NCBI GenBank assembly: GCA_036503065.1
Contig: DASXXM010000662.1
Location: 1 to 9,223 of the forward strand
Direction of reading: 5' to 3'
From: DATEPR01 sp036503065
GTDB lineage: Bacteria; Actinomycetota; Actinomycetes; Mycobacteriales; Pseudonocardiaceae
Length of the DNA: 9,223 nucleotides
Part shown: piece by piece, positions 1 to 6,591 of the stretch
How the letters are laid out: every line of letters begins with the position of its first letter
Position numbering within the stretch: position 1 is the stretch's first letter
The notes under the pieces: generated by a model
Database searches by the model: none
What the model was told of the DNA's origin: nothing
Seen by the model: only the letters and a program-made list of their open reading frames with translations
Position numbers and translations under genes: made by a program

Positions 1-214
1 CTGGCAGCGCAACGGCTGGCTGACCAAGGGCCGCCAGCCGGTCAAGAACGCCGACCTGTGGCAACGACTGACCGCGGCCATCGCGCCACATCAGGTGGAA
101 TGGCTGTGGGTCAAGGGACACGCGGGCGATCCGGGTAACGAACGCGCCGACACCCTGGCCGGCATCGGCCTCGCGGAGGCCAGGGACGACCCGGCCACCG
201 TGCTCGGTCGTTGA
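1..214 (+). CDS. rnhA: Ribonuclease HI, C-terminal part (5' end outside window)
   Basis: The window enters this gene in frame at base 2 and reads 70 codons to TGA at 212-214. RNase HI cuts the RNA strand of RNA-DNA hybrids, for example R-loops and primer remnants, in the cytoplasm. The visible part contains the stretch GRQPVKNADLWQRL, which aligns with GWKTADKKPVKNVDLWQRL of the E. coli enzyme as I remember it. It is followed by WVKGHAGDPGNERAD, which carries the active-site loop histidine and the last catalytic aspartate of the family. The earlier catalytic acidic residues lie upstream of the window. The tail after the motif is about 20 residues and ends normally, so the gene is cut only by the window edge. 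Confidence in the family is very high. Confidence 0.95.
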   Translation, partial: WQRNGWLTKGRQPVKNADLWQRLTAAIAPHQVEWLWVKGHAGDPGNERADTLAGIGLAEARDDPATVLGR

Positions 215-311
215 GTCCGGTTGCGACACTCCGAATAGGATAGTTGAGCCGGTTTACGCCACGTGGGTGAAGCGCTAACAATGCGTAGATCGGCCGCGAT
301 GGGGTCATCGA

Positions 312-337
312 AACCAGACCATCCCTAGGTTCTGGTT
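312..337. repeat. Inverted repeat upstream of the FG-GAP gene
   Basis: AACCAGA (312-318) is the perfect reverse complement of TCTGGTT (331-337). CC at 319-320 can also pair with GG at 328-329, leaving one bulged T. The repeat sits 33 bases before the GTG start of the secreted FG-GAP gene, inside the 156-base gap after rnhA. It could be a regulator operator or a hairpin in the mRNA leader. The same gap also holds an 8-base palindrome, CCACGTGG, at 259-266. A TAGGAT hexamer at 236-241 resembles an actinobacterial -10, with a TTGAGT 19 bases upstream at 211-216. The promoter assignment is weak. I see no coding potential in the gap. Confidence 0.4.
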
Positions 338-370
338 CATCCGGCTCTCTGCATCCTGGAGGGGAACTCC

Positions 371-1330
371 GTGCGGCTGTCTCGATTAATCGCAACCTTG
401 TTGTTGGCACTGGGTGTCGTGGCGATCTGGCCCGCGTCGGCCAGCGGCGTAACCGCCGCCGGCCAATCGGCCCGCAGCGCCGCGACGCCGACACCACCCA
501 CCACGCTCGGCGCACCGATCATCGCCGACCTCAACGGTGACGGCTTGCCCGACAAGGCAACGCTCGGCCAACTCGGCACGACCGCCACCTGCACGGTCAC
601 GGTGCAGGACGGGTTGGCAGCAGGCGGTTTCGGGCCGGCGAAGGTGCACAGGTACACGTCGGCCGAGAAGTCCGCGCCGTTCTGTCCCAACCTGGGCGCC
701 GCGATCAAGCTCGGCAGTGACCGGCGGCCGGATCTGGTCACCGGGTTCAGCTTCGGCTTCCAGGACATCGTCGCGCTGCACCAGTTCAGGCCGTCCGCCG
801 TCTTCCAGGGCGTCGAGCAGCCCGATCTCATGGTGGCGGCCGACTTCACCGGCGATGGCCGGACCGACCTGATGGAGTCCACCAACCAGGGTTCGGAACT
901 GGCGACGTTCACCAACACCGCCGCCGGCACGCTCGTGCGCGGCCCGATCAGCGTGTGCGAGCAGGACGGGCCCGGCCCGCAGTACGCCCTCGCCAACTTC
1001 CGCGGTGGCCGCGGCCAGGACATCCTCCTGTCCCAGGTGTGTCCCACCGAGCAGCCCTCGGTCATGGCGGTGGTGCTGTTCGGCAACGGCGGACGGCAGA
1101 TACTGACCAGTTCGTGCGACACCACGCTGCACTACACCGTGTTCGTGATCGACGTGGACCGCGACGGCGTGCCGGACGTCGGCGTGATCACGACCAAGGC
1201 CAACACCCCGACCACGATCCGGTACTTCCACAACGACGGTGCCGGCCACTTCACCGAGGTGACCGGGCCCGGCTCCGGACCGGTAGTGCCGACGCAGCCG
1301 CCCACCATGGGCAACCCGTGCGGCACGTGA
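371..1330 (+). CDS. Secreted FG-GAP/VCBS-type repeat protein
   Basis: A 319-residue protein of unknown role, predicted to be exported. The GTG start at 371 is supported by GGAGG at 358-362 with an 8-base spacer. Residues 1-25 form a signal peptide: MRLSR, a hydrophobic core LIATLLLALGVVAIW, then a small-residue region ending ASASG. A low-complexity stretch follows to about residue 47. Three calcium-loop motifs of the FG-GAP/VCBS type are visible: DLNGDGLPD (53-61), DFTGDGRTD (158-166) and DVDRDGVPD (261-269). Near the C-terminus is a typical repeat tail, HNDGAGHF (287-294). Such repeats build beta-propeller blades, but the protein is short and spaced for only about three or four. Six cysteines (74, 105, 196, 224, 249, 317) lie in the exported part and could form disulfides. 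Leu6 is encoded by TTA, rare in such genomes. No enzymatic motif is seen; adhesion or wall association would be a guess. Confidence 0.85.
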   Translation: MRLSRLIATLLLALGVVAIWPASASGVTAAGQSARSAATPTPPTTLGAPIIADLNGDGLPDKATLGQLGTTATCTVTVQDGLAAGGFGPAKVHRYTSAEKSAPFCPNLGAAIKLGSDRRPDLVTGFSFGFQDIVALHQFRPSAVFQGVEQPDLMVAADFTGDGRTDLMESTNQGSELATFTNTAAGTLVRGPISVCEQDGPGPQYALANFRGGRGQDILLSQVCPTEQPSVMAVVLFGNGGRQILTSSCDTTLHYTVFVIDVDRDGVPDVGVITTKANTPTTIRYFHNDGAGHFTEVTGPGSGPVVPTQPPTMGNPCGT

Positions 1331-1368
1331 CCGACGGTACTCACCACCTGGGGTTGCTGGTCCGGGCT

Positions 1369-1374
1369 TAGCCT
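1369..1374 (+). promoter_or_regulatory. Possible leaderless -10 element for the GntR gene
   Basis: TAGCCT (pattern TANNNT) lies six bases before the GTG at 1381. That is the spacing expected when transcription begins at the start codon itself. No Shine-Dalgarno sequence is visible upstream of either GTG 1381 or ATG 1384, which favours a leaderless message. I do not see a convincing -35 hexamer, so this is a suggestion only. Confidence 0.3.
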
Positions 1375-1380
1375 TGACCG

Positions 1381-2199
1381 GTGATGCGGAACCCGGGCGA
1401 CGGTGATCTGACGGTGGGCGGCCTGCTCAGCCCGCTGCGGACGCCCGCGGCCGGCGAGTTGCTCGCCGACCGGATCATGACCGCGATCGCACTGGGCGAG
1501 TTCACCCCCGGCCAGCGCCTCCCGGCGGAACGTGAACTGGCCGCCCAACTGGGCGTGAGCCGCACGACCGTCCGGGACGCGCTGGCCAGGGTCGTCACGA
1601 GTGGGCTGCTGGAGGTCCGGCGGGGACGGTCCGGCGGGGCGTTCGTCCGTCGCCCGTGGACAGCCGACTCGGCGCGGGCGGTTCGTGACACGCTCGGGCC
1701 ACGTTGGGAGGAATGGGAGAGTACGTTCGATATGCGCCATCTGGTCGAGGCGCTGGTGGCGCGTACGGCCGCGGAACGGCGGGACGTCGCGGACACGCGG
1801 GAGATCCGGGCGGCCCTGCGGCAGTACGAGGAGGCCACCGAACTGCCCGCCGCGCAGGCCGCCGATCTTCGGCTGCATCATGCGATCGCGCGGGCCGCCA
1901 AGAATGCGCGGCTGTTGGCCGCTCGGGAACAGTTGTTGTCCGAGGTCAGTTTCGGTTTCGCCGTCGAGCCGTTCACCGCCGAGGTCTACGAACGTGCGCT
2001 GCCACAGCATCAGCGGCTCGCGTCGGCCGTTGTCGACGGCGATGCGGACGCGGCCTGGGAAATCGGTCGGCAACATTTCGCCATTACCGCTGACGAACTC
2101 CGGGCCGCCCTGGTCCGGGCGGTCCGGGGTGGCGACGAAGCGGACGACGGCAAGGAGTCCCGGGCGGACCGGCACGAACCGGGCGACGCGAAGTTGTAA
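1381..2199 (+). CDS. GntR-family (FadR/FCD subfamily) transcriptional regulator
   Basis: A 272-residue regulator, probably controlling the permease-amidase pair just downstream. Residues about 25-91 form the winged helix: LADRIMTAIALGEFTPGQRL, then PAERELAAQLGVSRTTVRDALARV with the recognition helix, then the wing LEVRRGRSGGAFVRR. Residues about 115-248 form an all-helical FCD ligand domain. Its likely metal/ligand residues are visible as D162, H166 (D-x3-H), H210 and H232. The family binds small carboxylates or related metabolites and usually acts as a repressor of neighbouring catabolic genes. The start may be GTG 1381 or ATG 1384 one codon later; neither has a Shine-Dalgarno site. The last 25 residues are charged and look disordered. 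A 74-base gap with an inverted repeat separates it from the permease. The family is certain; the ligand is unknown. Confidence 0.93.
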   Translation: MMRNPGDGDLTVGGLLSPLRTPAAGELLADRIMTAIALGEFTPGQRLPAERELAAQLGVSRTTVRDALARVVTSGLLEVRRGRSGGAFVRRPWTADSARAVRDTLGPRWEEWESTFDMRHLVEALVARTAAERRDVADTREIRAALRQYEEATELPAAQAADLRLHHAIARAAKNARLLAAREQLLSEVSFGFAVEPFTAEVYERALPQHQRLASAVVDGDADAAWEIGRQHFAITADELRAALVRAVRGGDEADDGKESRADRHEPGDAKL

Positions 2200-2209
2200 C
2201 CAGGAGCCC

Positions 2210-2238
2210 TTGTGGCTGGCACGAACGACCTCTATGGT
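2210..2238 (+). promoter_or_regulatory. Candidate promoter for the permease-amidase operon
   Basis: TTGTGG at 2210-2215 and TATGGT at 2233-2238 are separated by exactly 17 bases, as for a housekeeping sigma-70-type promoter. The -35 matches TTGACA at three positions and the -10 matches TATAAT at four. The pair lies in the gap between the GntR gene and the permease, about 36 bases before the start codon. An inverted repeat overlaps the -10. Confidence 0.45.
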
Positions 2239-2254
2239 CCGCACACTAGACCAT
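2234..2254. promoter_or_regulatory. Inverted repeat, candidate operator for the adjacent GntR regulator
   Basis: ATGGTC (2234-2239) and GACCAT (2249-2254) are perfect reverse complements separated by nine bases. The repeat overlaps the proposed -10 and the likely transcription start of the permease gene, where a bound repressor would block initiation. FadR-type sites often contain TGGT...ACCA half sites; this repeat has TGGTC and GACCA, but with a wider spacer than the usual FadR site. Assignment to the neighbouring regulator is inferred from position. Confidence 0.5.
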
Positions 2255-2273
2255 TTGGACCCGGGAGTGCCCG

Positions 2274-3752
2274 ATGACTCAACTCGCTGAACCAGGACTG
2301 CGCCGGGGAGCCATCGGGCTGCGCGAGGTGCTGTTCCAGAGCATCACCGCGATGGCACCGGGTGCGGCCATCGCCGCGTCCATCCCGTCCGGCGCCGGAT
2401 TCGCGGGCGGCGCGCTGCCGTTGGCCGTGATCGTCGCGATGGTCGCGTGCCTGTTCGCGGCACTGTCCATCGCGGAACTGGCCCGGCACCTGCCGGCGGC
2501 CGGCTCGGTGGCCACGTACTCCAGTCGCGGCCTGCATCCCGTTGTCGGCTTCCTGGTCGCCTGGGGATACGTCTTCGTCCAGTCCCTCGTGCCGACGCTG
2601 CTGCTCCTGCAACTCGGGTTCACCGTTGCCGGCACGTTGAATGCCGAGTGGTCCGGTTATCCGGCGAGCCTCTGGTGGCCGTGGGCGCTGTTGGGTGCCG
2701 TGATCATCGGCGTTGCCGGATTCTACGGCGCCCGGGTCTCGGCCCGACTCGGCACGATTCTCGGTGCTTTCGAGATCATCGTGTTCGTGGCGCTGGCCGT
2801 GCTGATGATCGTCAAAGCCGGTGGTGCCAACACATTGTCCGTCTTCGGTACGTCGCACACGCCGGCCGGGCATCTCGGTTTCGCCGGGGTGATCGCGGGC
2901 TCGGTCTACACGGTGCTGGCGTTCTCCGGGTTCGAGGCGGCCGCGCCACTGGCGGAGGAGACCAAGGACCCTCGGCGCACCATTCGCCGGGCCGTTGTCG
3001 GCGCCACGTTGGGCATCGGTGTCATTTACGTCTTCACCACGTACGCGGCCACCGTGTTCGTCGGGCCGGACAAGTTCGCTTCTTTCGGCACCGCAGGAGC
3101 GTTGTCCTGGCAGGGGATCGCGCGGTCGTCGTTCGGGTTGTTCTGGATTCTGGTGTTTCTGGCGATCGTCAACTCGACCATCGCCAATGCCAACGCCGGT
3201 TCGAACGTGTCGACCCGCACCGGCTACGCGCTGGCGCGCGTCGGCATCTTTCCCAAGGCGTTGACCAGGATTCATCCGGTGCACCGGTCGCCGGTGGTGG
3301 CGGTCGGCGTGCAGTTCGGCATCGCCGTCGTGGTGACGCTGCTGCTCGGGTTCCTGTTCACGCCGATCACGGCGTTCCTGCTGGTGGCGACGATCATCGT
3401 GGTCGTCGTGGTCTCGGTCTACATCATCGTGAACGCCGCGTGCATCGGGTTCTTCGCCCGGTTCCGCCGGTCGGAGTTCAACTGGCTGCTGCACCTGGTG
3501 TTCCCGGTTCTGGGCATCGTGGCGTTCGTGCCCGCGTTGCTCACCGCCGCCGGCATTCCGGCGTTCTCGTTCGTGACTCCCCTGACCGCGCCGGTGTCCT
3601 ATGCCGGTCTCATCGTGGGCATCTGGATGCTGTTGGGCTTGGTGTACCTGGCCGTGCTGTGGCAGCGTCATCGGCAGCGCGTCGTGGACACCGGCCTGGT
3701 GCACCTTGACGCGGCCGACGAGGAACAGCCACAGGTAGAAGAGGTGCGATGA
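2274..3752 (+). CDS. APC-superfamily amino acid/polyamine-type permease
   Basis: A 492-residue inner-membrane transporter, the usual length for the family. ATG 2274 follows GGGAG at 2263-2267 with six bases between. The N-terminal segment has the typical helix 1 (residues 20-45) with SITAMAPGAAIAASIPSGAG, whose unwound glycine-rich part binds substrate amino and carboxyl groups in APC carriers. Hydrophobic segments continue at about 47-68, 91-120, 136-152, 163-181, 203-222, 241-262, 286-306, 342-361, 365-393, 405-426 and 440-463, about twelve in all. FSGFEAAAPLAEETKDPRRTI (217-237), split by the end of helix 6, is the family's conserved cytoplasmic loop. The C-terminal tail is acidic. The stop overlaps the amidase start, so the two are probably co-translated and the carrier likely imports the amidase substrate or a related nitrogen source. 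The exact substrate cannot be read from the sequence. Confidence 0.92.
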   Translation: MTQLAEPGLRRGAIGLREVLFQSITAMAPGAAIAASIPSGAGFAGGALPLAVIVAMVACLFAALSIAELARHLPAAGSVATYSSRGLHPVVGFLVAWGYVFVQSLVPTLLLLQLGFTVAGTLNAEWSGYPASLWWPWALLGAVIIGVAGFYGARVSARLGTILGAFEIIVFVALAVLMIVKAGGANTLSVFGTSHTPAGHLGFAGVIAGSVYTVLAFSGFEAAAPLAEETKDPRRTIRRAVVGATLGIGVIYVFTTYAATVFVGPDKFASFGTAGALSWQGIARSSFGLFWILVFLAIVNSTIANANAGSNVSTRTGYALARVGIFPKALTRIHPVHRSPVVAVGVQFGIAVVVTLLLGFLFTPITAFLLVATIIVVVVVSVYIIVNAACIGFFARFRRSEFNWLLHLVFPVLGIVAFVPALLTAAGIPAFSFVTPLTAPVSYAGLIVGIWMLLGLVYLAVLWQRHRQRVVDTGLVHLDAADEEQPQVEEVR

Positions 3753-4753
3753 CCGAGGTCCTGTCGTTCACGCCAAAAGCGGACCAGTACGCCTGGACGT
3801 TCGGCGGTGCGCCCCCGCTGGCCCGCATCCGGCCCGGCACGATCCTGGAGGTCTTCACCGAGGACTGCTTCGCCGGGCGGGTGCGATCGACAAGGGACCT
3901 GGTGTCGGAGGTGTGCGAGTTCCCGTTCCTGAACCCGCAGACCGGCCCGTTCTACGTCGAGGGCGCCATGCCCGGCGACACGGTGGCCGTTCATTTCGTG
4001 TCGATCGAACCGGCGCGGGACTGGGCGGCCTCCACCACCGTCCCGCTGTTCGGCGCGCTGACGTCCACGCACACCACGGCCACGCTCCAGCAACCGCTGG
4101 CCGAACTGGTCTGGATCTGGGAACTGGACCGGCAGCGCAGAACGTGCGCGTTCACCGCCCGGCACACCGATGCCCACGTCGAACTGCCGATGGACCCCAT
4201 GCACGGCACGGTCGGCGTGGCACCGGCCAATCTGGAGGTCCGGTCCGCACTGGTCCCGGACGCGCACGGGGGCAACCTGGACACCCCGGAGATGCGGGCC
4301 GGCGTCACGTGCTACCTGGGCGTCAACATCGAGGGCGCCATGCTCAGCCTCGGCGACGGCCACGCCCGGCAGGGCGAGGGCGAAACGTGTGGGGTCGCCG
4401 TGGAAACCGCGATGAACTCCGTCGTGATCGTGGACCTGATCAAGGACCGCGCCACGCCGTGGCCCCGGCTGGAGTCGGACGGGTACCTGATGTCGGCCGG
4501 CTCGGCCAGACCGCTGGAGGACGCGTTCCGGATCGCCCAACTGGATCTCGTCCAGTGGGTCGCCGACACCACCGGAATGTCCCAGATGGACACCTACCAA
4601 CTGCTGTCGCAGACGGTCGAGTCGCCGCTGGCCAACGTCTGCGACACGAACTACACGTCGGTCGCCAAGGTACGGAAGGCATGGCTGCCCACCCGGCTCG
4701 ACGACGGCGTCCACCAGCGGCTACGCGCGCAGGCGGCGGAGTATTCGGGCTAG
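3749..4753 (+). CDS. Acetamidase/formamidase family protein
   Basis: A 334-residue cytoplasmic enzyme of the FmdA/AmdA family, which hydrolyses short-chain amides such as formamide or acetamide to the acid and ammonia. Family features seen in order: the N-terminal half with FVEGA-like FYVEGAMPGDTVAVHF (68-83); MDPMHGTVGVAP (148-159), where the family has HxGTxGxxP; GGNLDTPEM (174-182); and the diagnostic GDGHARQGEGETCG (202-215). Next come METAMNSV-like VETAMNSVV and the C-terminal MDTYQLLSQ segment (280-288). The length is normal for the bacterial short form. ATG 3749 overlaps the permease TGA as ATGA, with purine-rich AGAAGAGGTG just upstream as a ribosome site. The gene ends tail-to-tail with dipZ. 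Acetamide and formamide are equally possible substrates, and some members act on other amides. Confidence 0.92.
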   Translation: MTEVLSFTPKADQYAWTFGGAPPLARIRPGTILEVFTEDCFAGRVRSTRDLVSEVCEFPFLNPQTGPFYVEGAMPGDTVAVHFVSIEPARDWAASTTVPLFGALTSTHTTATLQQPLAELVWIWELDRQRRTCAFTARHTDAHVELPMDPMHGTVGVAPANLEVRSALVPDAHGGNLDTPEMRAGVTCYLGVNIEGAMLSLGDGHARQGEGETCGVAVETAMNSVVIVDLIKDRATPWPRLESDGYLMSAGSARPLEDAFRIAQLDLVQWVADTTGMSQMDTYQLLSQTVESPLANVCDTNYTSVAKVRKAWLPTRLDDGVHQRLRAQAAEYSG

Positions 4754-6486
4754 CCGAACGTGAAGTCGTACGCCTGCACGCCGGGTGTCGCGGACAGGGT
4801 CATGACGGCGCGGGCACCCGAAGCGCTGGTGGCGAGCGTGTAGAGCTTCGGCACACCGGTGATGGACTGGACCAGCGTGGTCTTTCCGTTGACCTGCACG
4901 GTGACCGAGCCGGTCCCGCCGATCACGAGGTACACGTACTTGGCCTGGTAGCTCAGTTCGAGCTGGGCGTTCGGACCGGCCGTCAGCATCTCCTGGCCGT
5001 CGGTCCAGGTGCCGGCCAGCGCGAAGGTGTCCTGGTTGAGCGTGGCCGGGAACTGGTAGCCCTGTGCGGCGTTCTGGACCGGGGCCGTGCCGCTGGTGTG
5101 CAGTGGGGCGTACTGGTAGCCGAGATACGTCTCGGCGGTCTGCTGCTCGGTCGGCGTGGTGTCCGCGACCTCGGTCGGGTTCGGCAGGGCGGTGTTCGGC
5201 TTGTCGGAGAGCAGTTGCCGGATCAGCTCCTCGGTGCCGGCGTAGTCGCCCTCGCCGAACGAGACGTGCCGGATGACGCCGGACTGGTCGATCAGGTACT
5301 CGGCCGGCCAGTACTGGTTGCTGTAGGCGTTCCAGGTCCCGTAGTTGTTGTCGATCGCGACCGGATACTTGACGCTGAGCTGGGCGGCCTGCGCCGCGAT
5401 GTTCGACGTGACGTGCTCGAACGCGAACTCCGGCGTGTGCACGCCGATGATCTCCAGCCCGTCGGATTGGTAGGCCCGGTACCAGGCCTCGACGTGCGGG
5501 AGGGTGCGCTGGCAGTTGATGCAGCTGTAGGTCCAGAAGTCGATCAGCACCACCTTGCCGCGCAGGGCCTTGAGCGTCAGCGGCTGGCTGTTGAGCCACC
5601 CGGTGACGCCGGTCAGTTCCGGTGCCGGGCCGCAGTTCACCAGCGCGGGCGCGCCCGCGCTGCACTGGCCGTCGCCGCTGGTGCTACTGCCGCTGGTGCC
5701 GGTGCCGCTGCCACTGGCGGCCGCGCCTGGGCCGGTGGCCGAGCCGCCGGTGGTGAGCTGGTGCAGTTGGTTGGTGGCGCTGCCGCTCTGCTCGACGGAG
5801 TTCTGCAGGGCGGCGGTGTAGCCGGGCACGACCCGTTGCAGGCCGTCGGTGACGTTGAGTCCGATGAGGACGGCCACCACGATCATCAGCACGCCGCCGA
5901 CGATCCGGATCTTGGCACCCTGCCGCTTGAGGATGCCGGTCCGCCGCGCGAGGGCGTCCCCCGCGACGGCCAGGATCAGCAACGGCACCCCGACACCGAT
6001 GCCGAACGCGGCGGTCAGCACGAGCGCCCCGAAGCCGATCTTGTGAGTCGCCCCGACCACGGCGATCGCCGCCAGCACCGGCCCGGCGCACGGCACGAAC
6101 AACAGCCCGAGGCCCAGCCCGAGCACGAGGCCGTTGCCGTTCGGGTCGACCTGGCGGCCCCGAATCCGGGTGAACGGCCGCTCCAACAGTTCCCCGAACC
6201 GATGCCAGATCAGCCCGGCACCGATCAGGACGAGGACGACGATGCCGGCGTCCCGAAGCAGGTCCTGCGGCAGGTGCAGGGCGCTGAGCACCAGCGAGCC
6301 GAACAAGGTCGCCAGGCTGAAGCTCAGCACGAGCCCGAGCACGACGCCGTAGGGCCGCCAGTTTCTGGTGCCCCCGTCCCGCCGGGTCGCGCCCGCGGTG
6401 AGCACGACCGGCAGCACGGGGAGGACACAAGGAGAGATGCTGGTGATCACGCCGGCCAGAAACCCGACGACGACCAACGTGATCAT
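4750..6486 (-). CDS. dipZ: DipZ-like protein: CcdA membrane domain, thioredoxin-like domain, C-terminal beta domain
   Basis: A three-domain thiol-redox protein of 578 residues, close in plan to mycobacterial DipZ. Residues about 2-212 are a six-helix CcdA/DsbD-type domain that moves reducing power across the membrane; its paired cysteines are C20 in SPCVLPVLP and C133 in FVPCAGPVL. A Gly/Ser/Thr linker (about 233-273) follows. Residues about 283-428 form an extracytoplasmic TlpA/thioredoxin-like domain with active site C322-I-N-C325 in DFWTYSCINCQ. HTPEFAFEHV and WPAEYLID are also as in DipZ. Residues about 455-578 match the carbohydrate-binding-like beta domain of DipZ, ending in YDFTFG. C275 and C285 precede the thioredoxin fold and may form a structural disulfide. 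The ATG at 6486 is chosen because GGGAG lies five bases upstream; a GTG two codons earlier has no site. The likely role is reduction of exported thiol proteins, perhaps in cytochrome c maturation. No other cytochrome c biogenesis gene is in the window. Confidence 0.94.
   Translation of the reverse strand: MITLVVVGFLAGVITSISPCVLPVLPVVLTAGATRRDGGTRNWRPYGVVLGLVLSFSLATLFGSLVLSALHLPQDLLRDAGIVVLVLIGAGLIWHRFGELLERPFTRIRGRQVDPNGNGLVLGLGLGLLFVPCAGPVLAAIAVVGATHKIGFGALVLTAAFGIGVGVPLLILAVAGDALARRTGILKRQGAKIRIVGGVLMIVVAVLIGLNVTDGLQRVVPGYTAALQNSVEQSGSATNQLHQLTTGGSATGPGAAASGSGTGTSGSSTSGDGQCSAGAPALVNCGPAPELTGVTGWLNSQPLTLKALRGKVVLIDFWTYSCINCQRTLPHVEAWYRAYQSDGLEIIGVHTPEFAFEHVTSNIAAQAAQLSVKYPVAIDNNYGTWNAYSNQYWPAEYLIDQSGVIRHVSFGEGDYAGTEELIRQLLSDKPNTALPNPTEVADTTPTEQQTAETYLGYQYAPLHTSGTAPVQNAAQGYQFPATLNQDTFALAGTWTDGQEMLTAGPNAQLELSYQAKYVYLVIGGTGSVTVQVNGKTTLVQSITGVPKLYTLATSASGARAVMTLSATPGVQAYDFTFG
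5671..5748 (-). repeat. Low-complexity Gly/Ser/Thr linker within dipZ
   Basis: The DNA here is an imperfect run of GCCGCTGGTG-like units encoding a string of glycine, serine, threonine and alanine. It lies between the last membrane helix of the CcdA domain and the thioredoxin domain, and reads as a flexible extracytoplasmic spacer. Such GC-rich near-repeats can vary in length between strains. Confidence 0.6.
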
Positions 6487-6491
6487 GGACA

Positions 6492-6496
6492 CTCCC
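6492..6496 (-). promoter_or_regulatory. Ribosome binding site that decides the dipZ start
   Basis: GGGAG on the minus strand is five bases before the ATG at 6486. The GTG that would extend the protein by two residues begins on the last base of this site and has nothing suitable upstream. The shorter start is therefore preferred. Confidence 0.6.
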
Positions 6497-6502
6497 GCCG
6501 TA

Positions 6503-6535
6503 GCTCTCAGTCAGAGCCTAGGACGACACGCGTGT
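6503..6535. promoter_or_regulatory. Two palindromes in the dipZ-yciO divergent intergenic region
   Basis: The roughly 105-base gap between the divergent starts holds GCTCT/AGAGC (6503-6507 and 6513-6517), a perfect 5+5 repeat with a five-base centre. It also holds a perfect ten-base palindrome ACACGCGTGT at 6526-6535. Both lie just upstream of dipZ. TAGGCT, read on the minus strand at 6521-6516 between them, fits a TANNNT -10 for dipZ. On the yciO side, TAAACT at 6585-6590 fits the same pattern but stands very close to the start codon. No good -35 is seen for either, so these are candidate regulatory sites only. Confidence 0.35.
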
Positions 6536-6591
6536 GGCCGGAGTTACCGTTCCCTTACGACGTGTGCCCCGGCGCAGGTGATCGTAAACTG

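Noticed and set aside
386..1249. Minus-strand frames opposite the FG-GAP gene
   Set aside because: The + strand has a ribosome site, a signal peptide and three calcium loops; the opposite frames are rich in Arg, Gly and Val or in Ser and Pro, without domains.
1132..2244. A 370-codon minus-strand frame opposite the GntR gene
   Set aside because: The + strand has clear winged-helix and FCD motifs; the antisense product lacks any motif and has shadow composition.
312..2254. Shared AGACCAT near CTAG in the repeats at 312-337 and 2234-2254, as a common operator
   Set aside because: Only seven bases are shared and the two repeats differ in arms and spacing. It is too weak to claim the GntR regulator also controls the FG-GAP gene.
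2232..3704. A 490-codon minus-strand frame opposite the permease
   Set aside because: Its product is dominated by Arg, Gly, His, Asp and Gln with no recognisable fold, while the + strand encodes a clear twelve-helix permease. It is a codon-bias shadow.
5671..5748. A repeat array, possibly CRISPR-like or a tandem repeat locus
   Set aside because: The units are imperfect and in frame as a Gly/Ser/Thr linker inside dipZ; there are no spacers.
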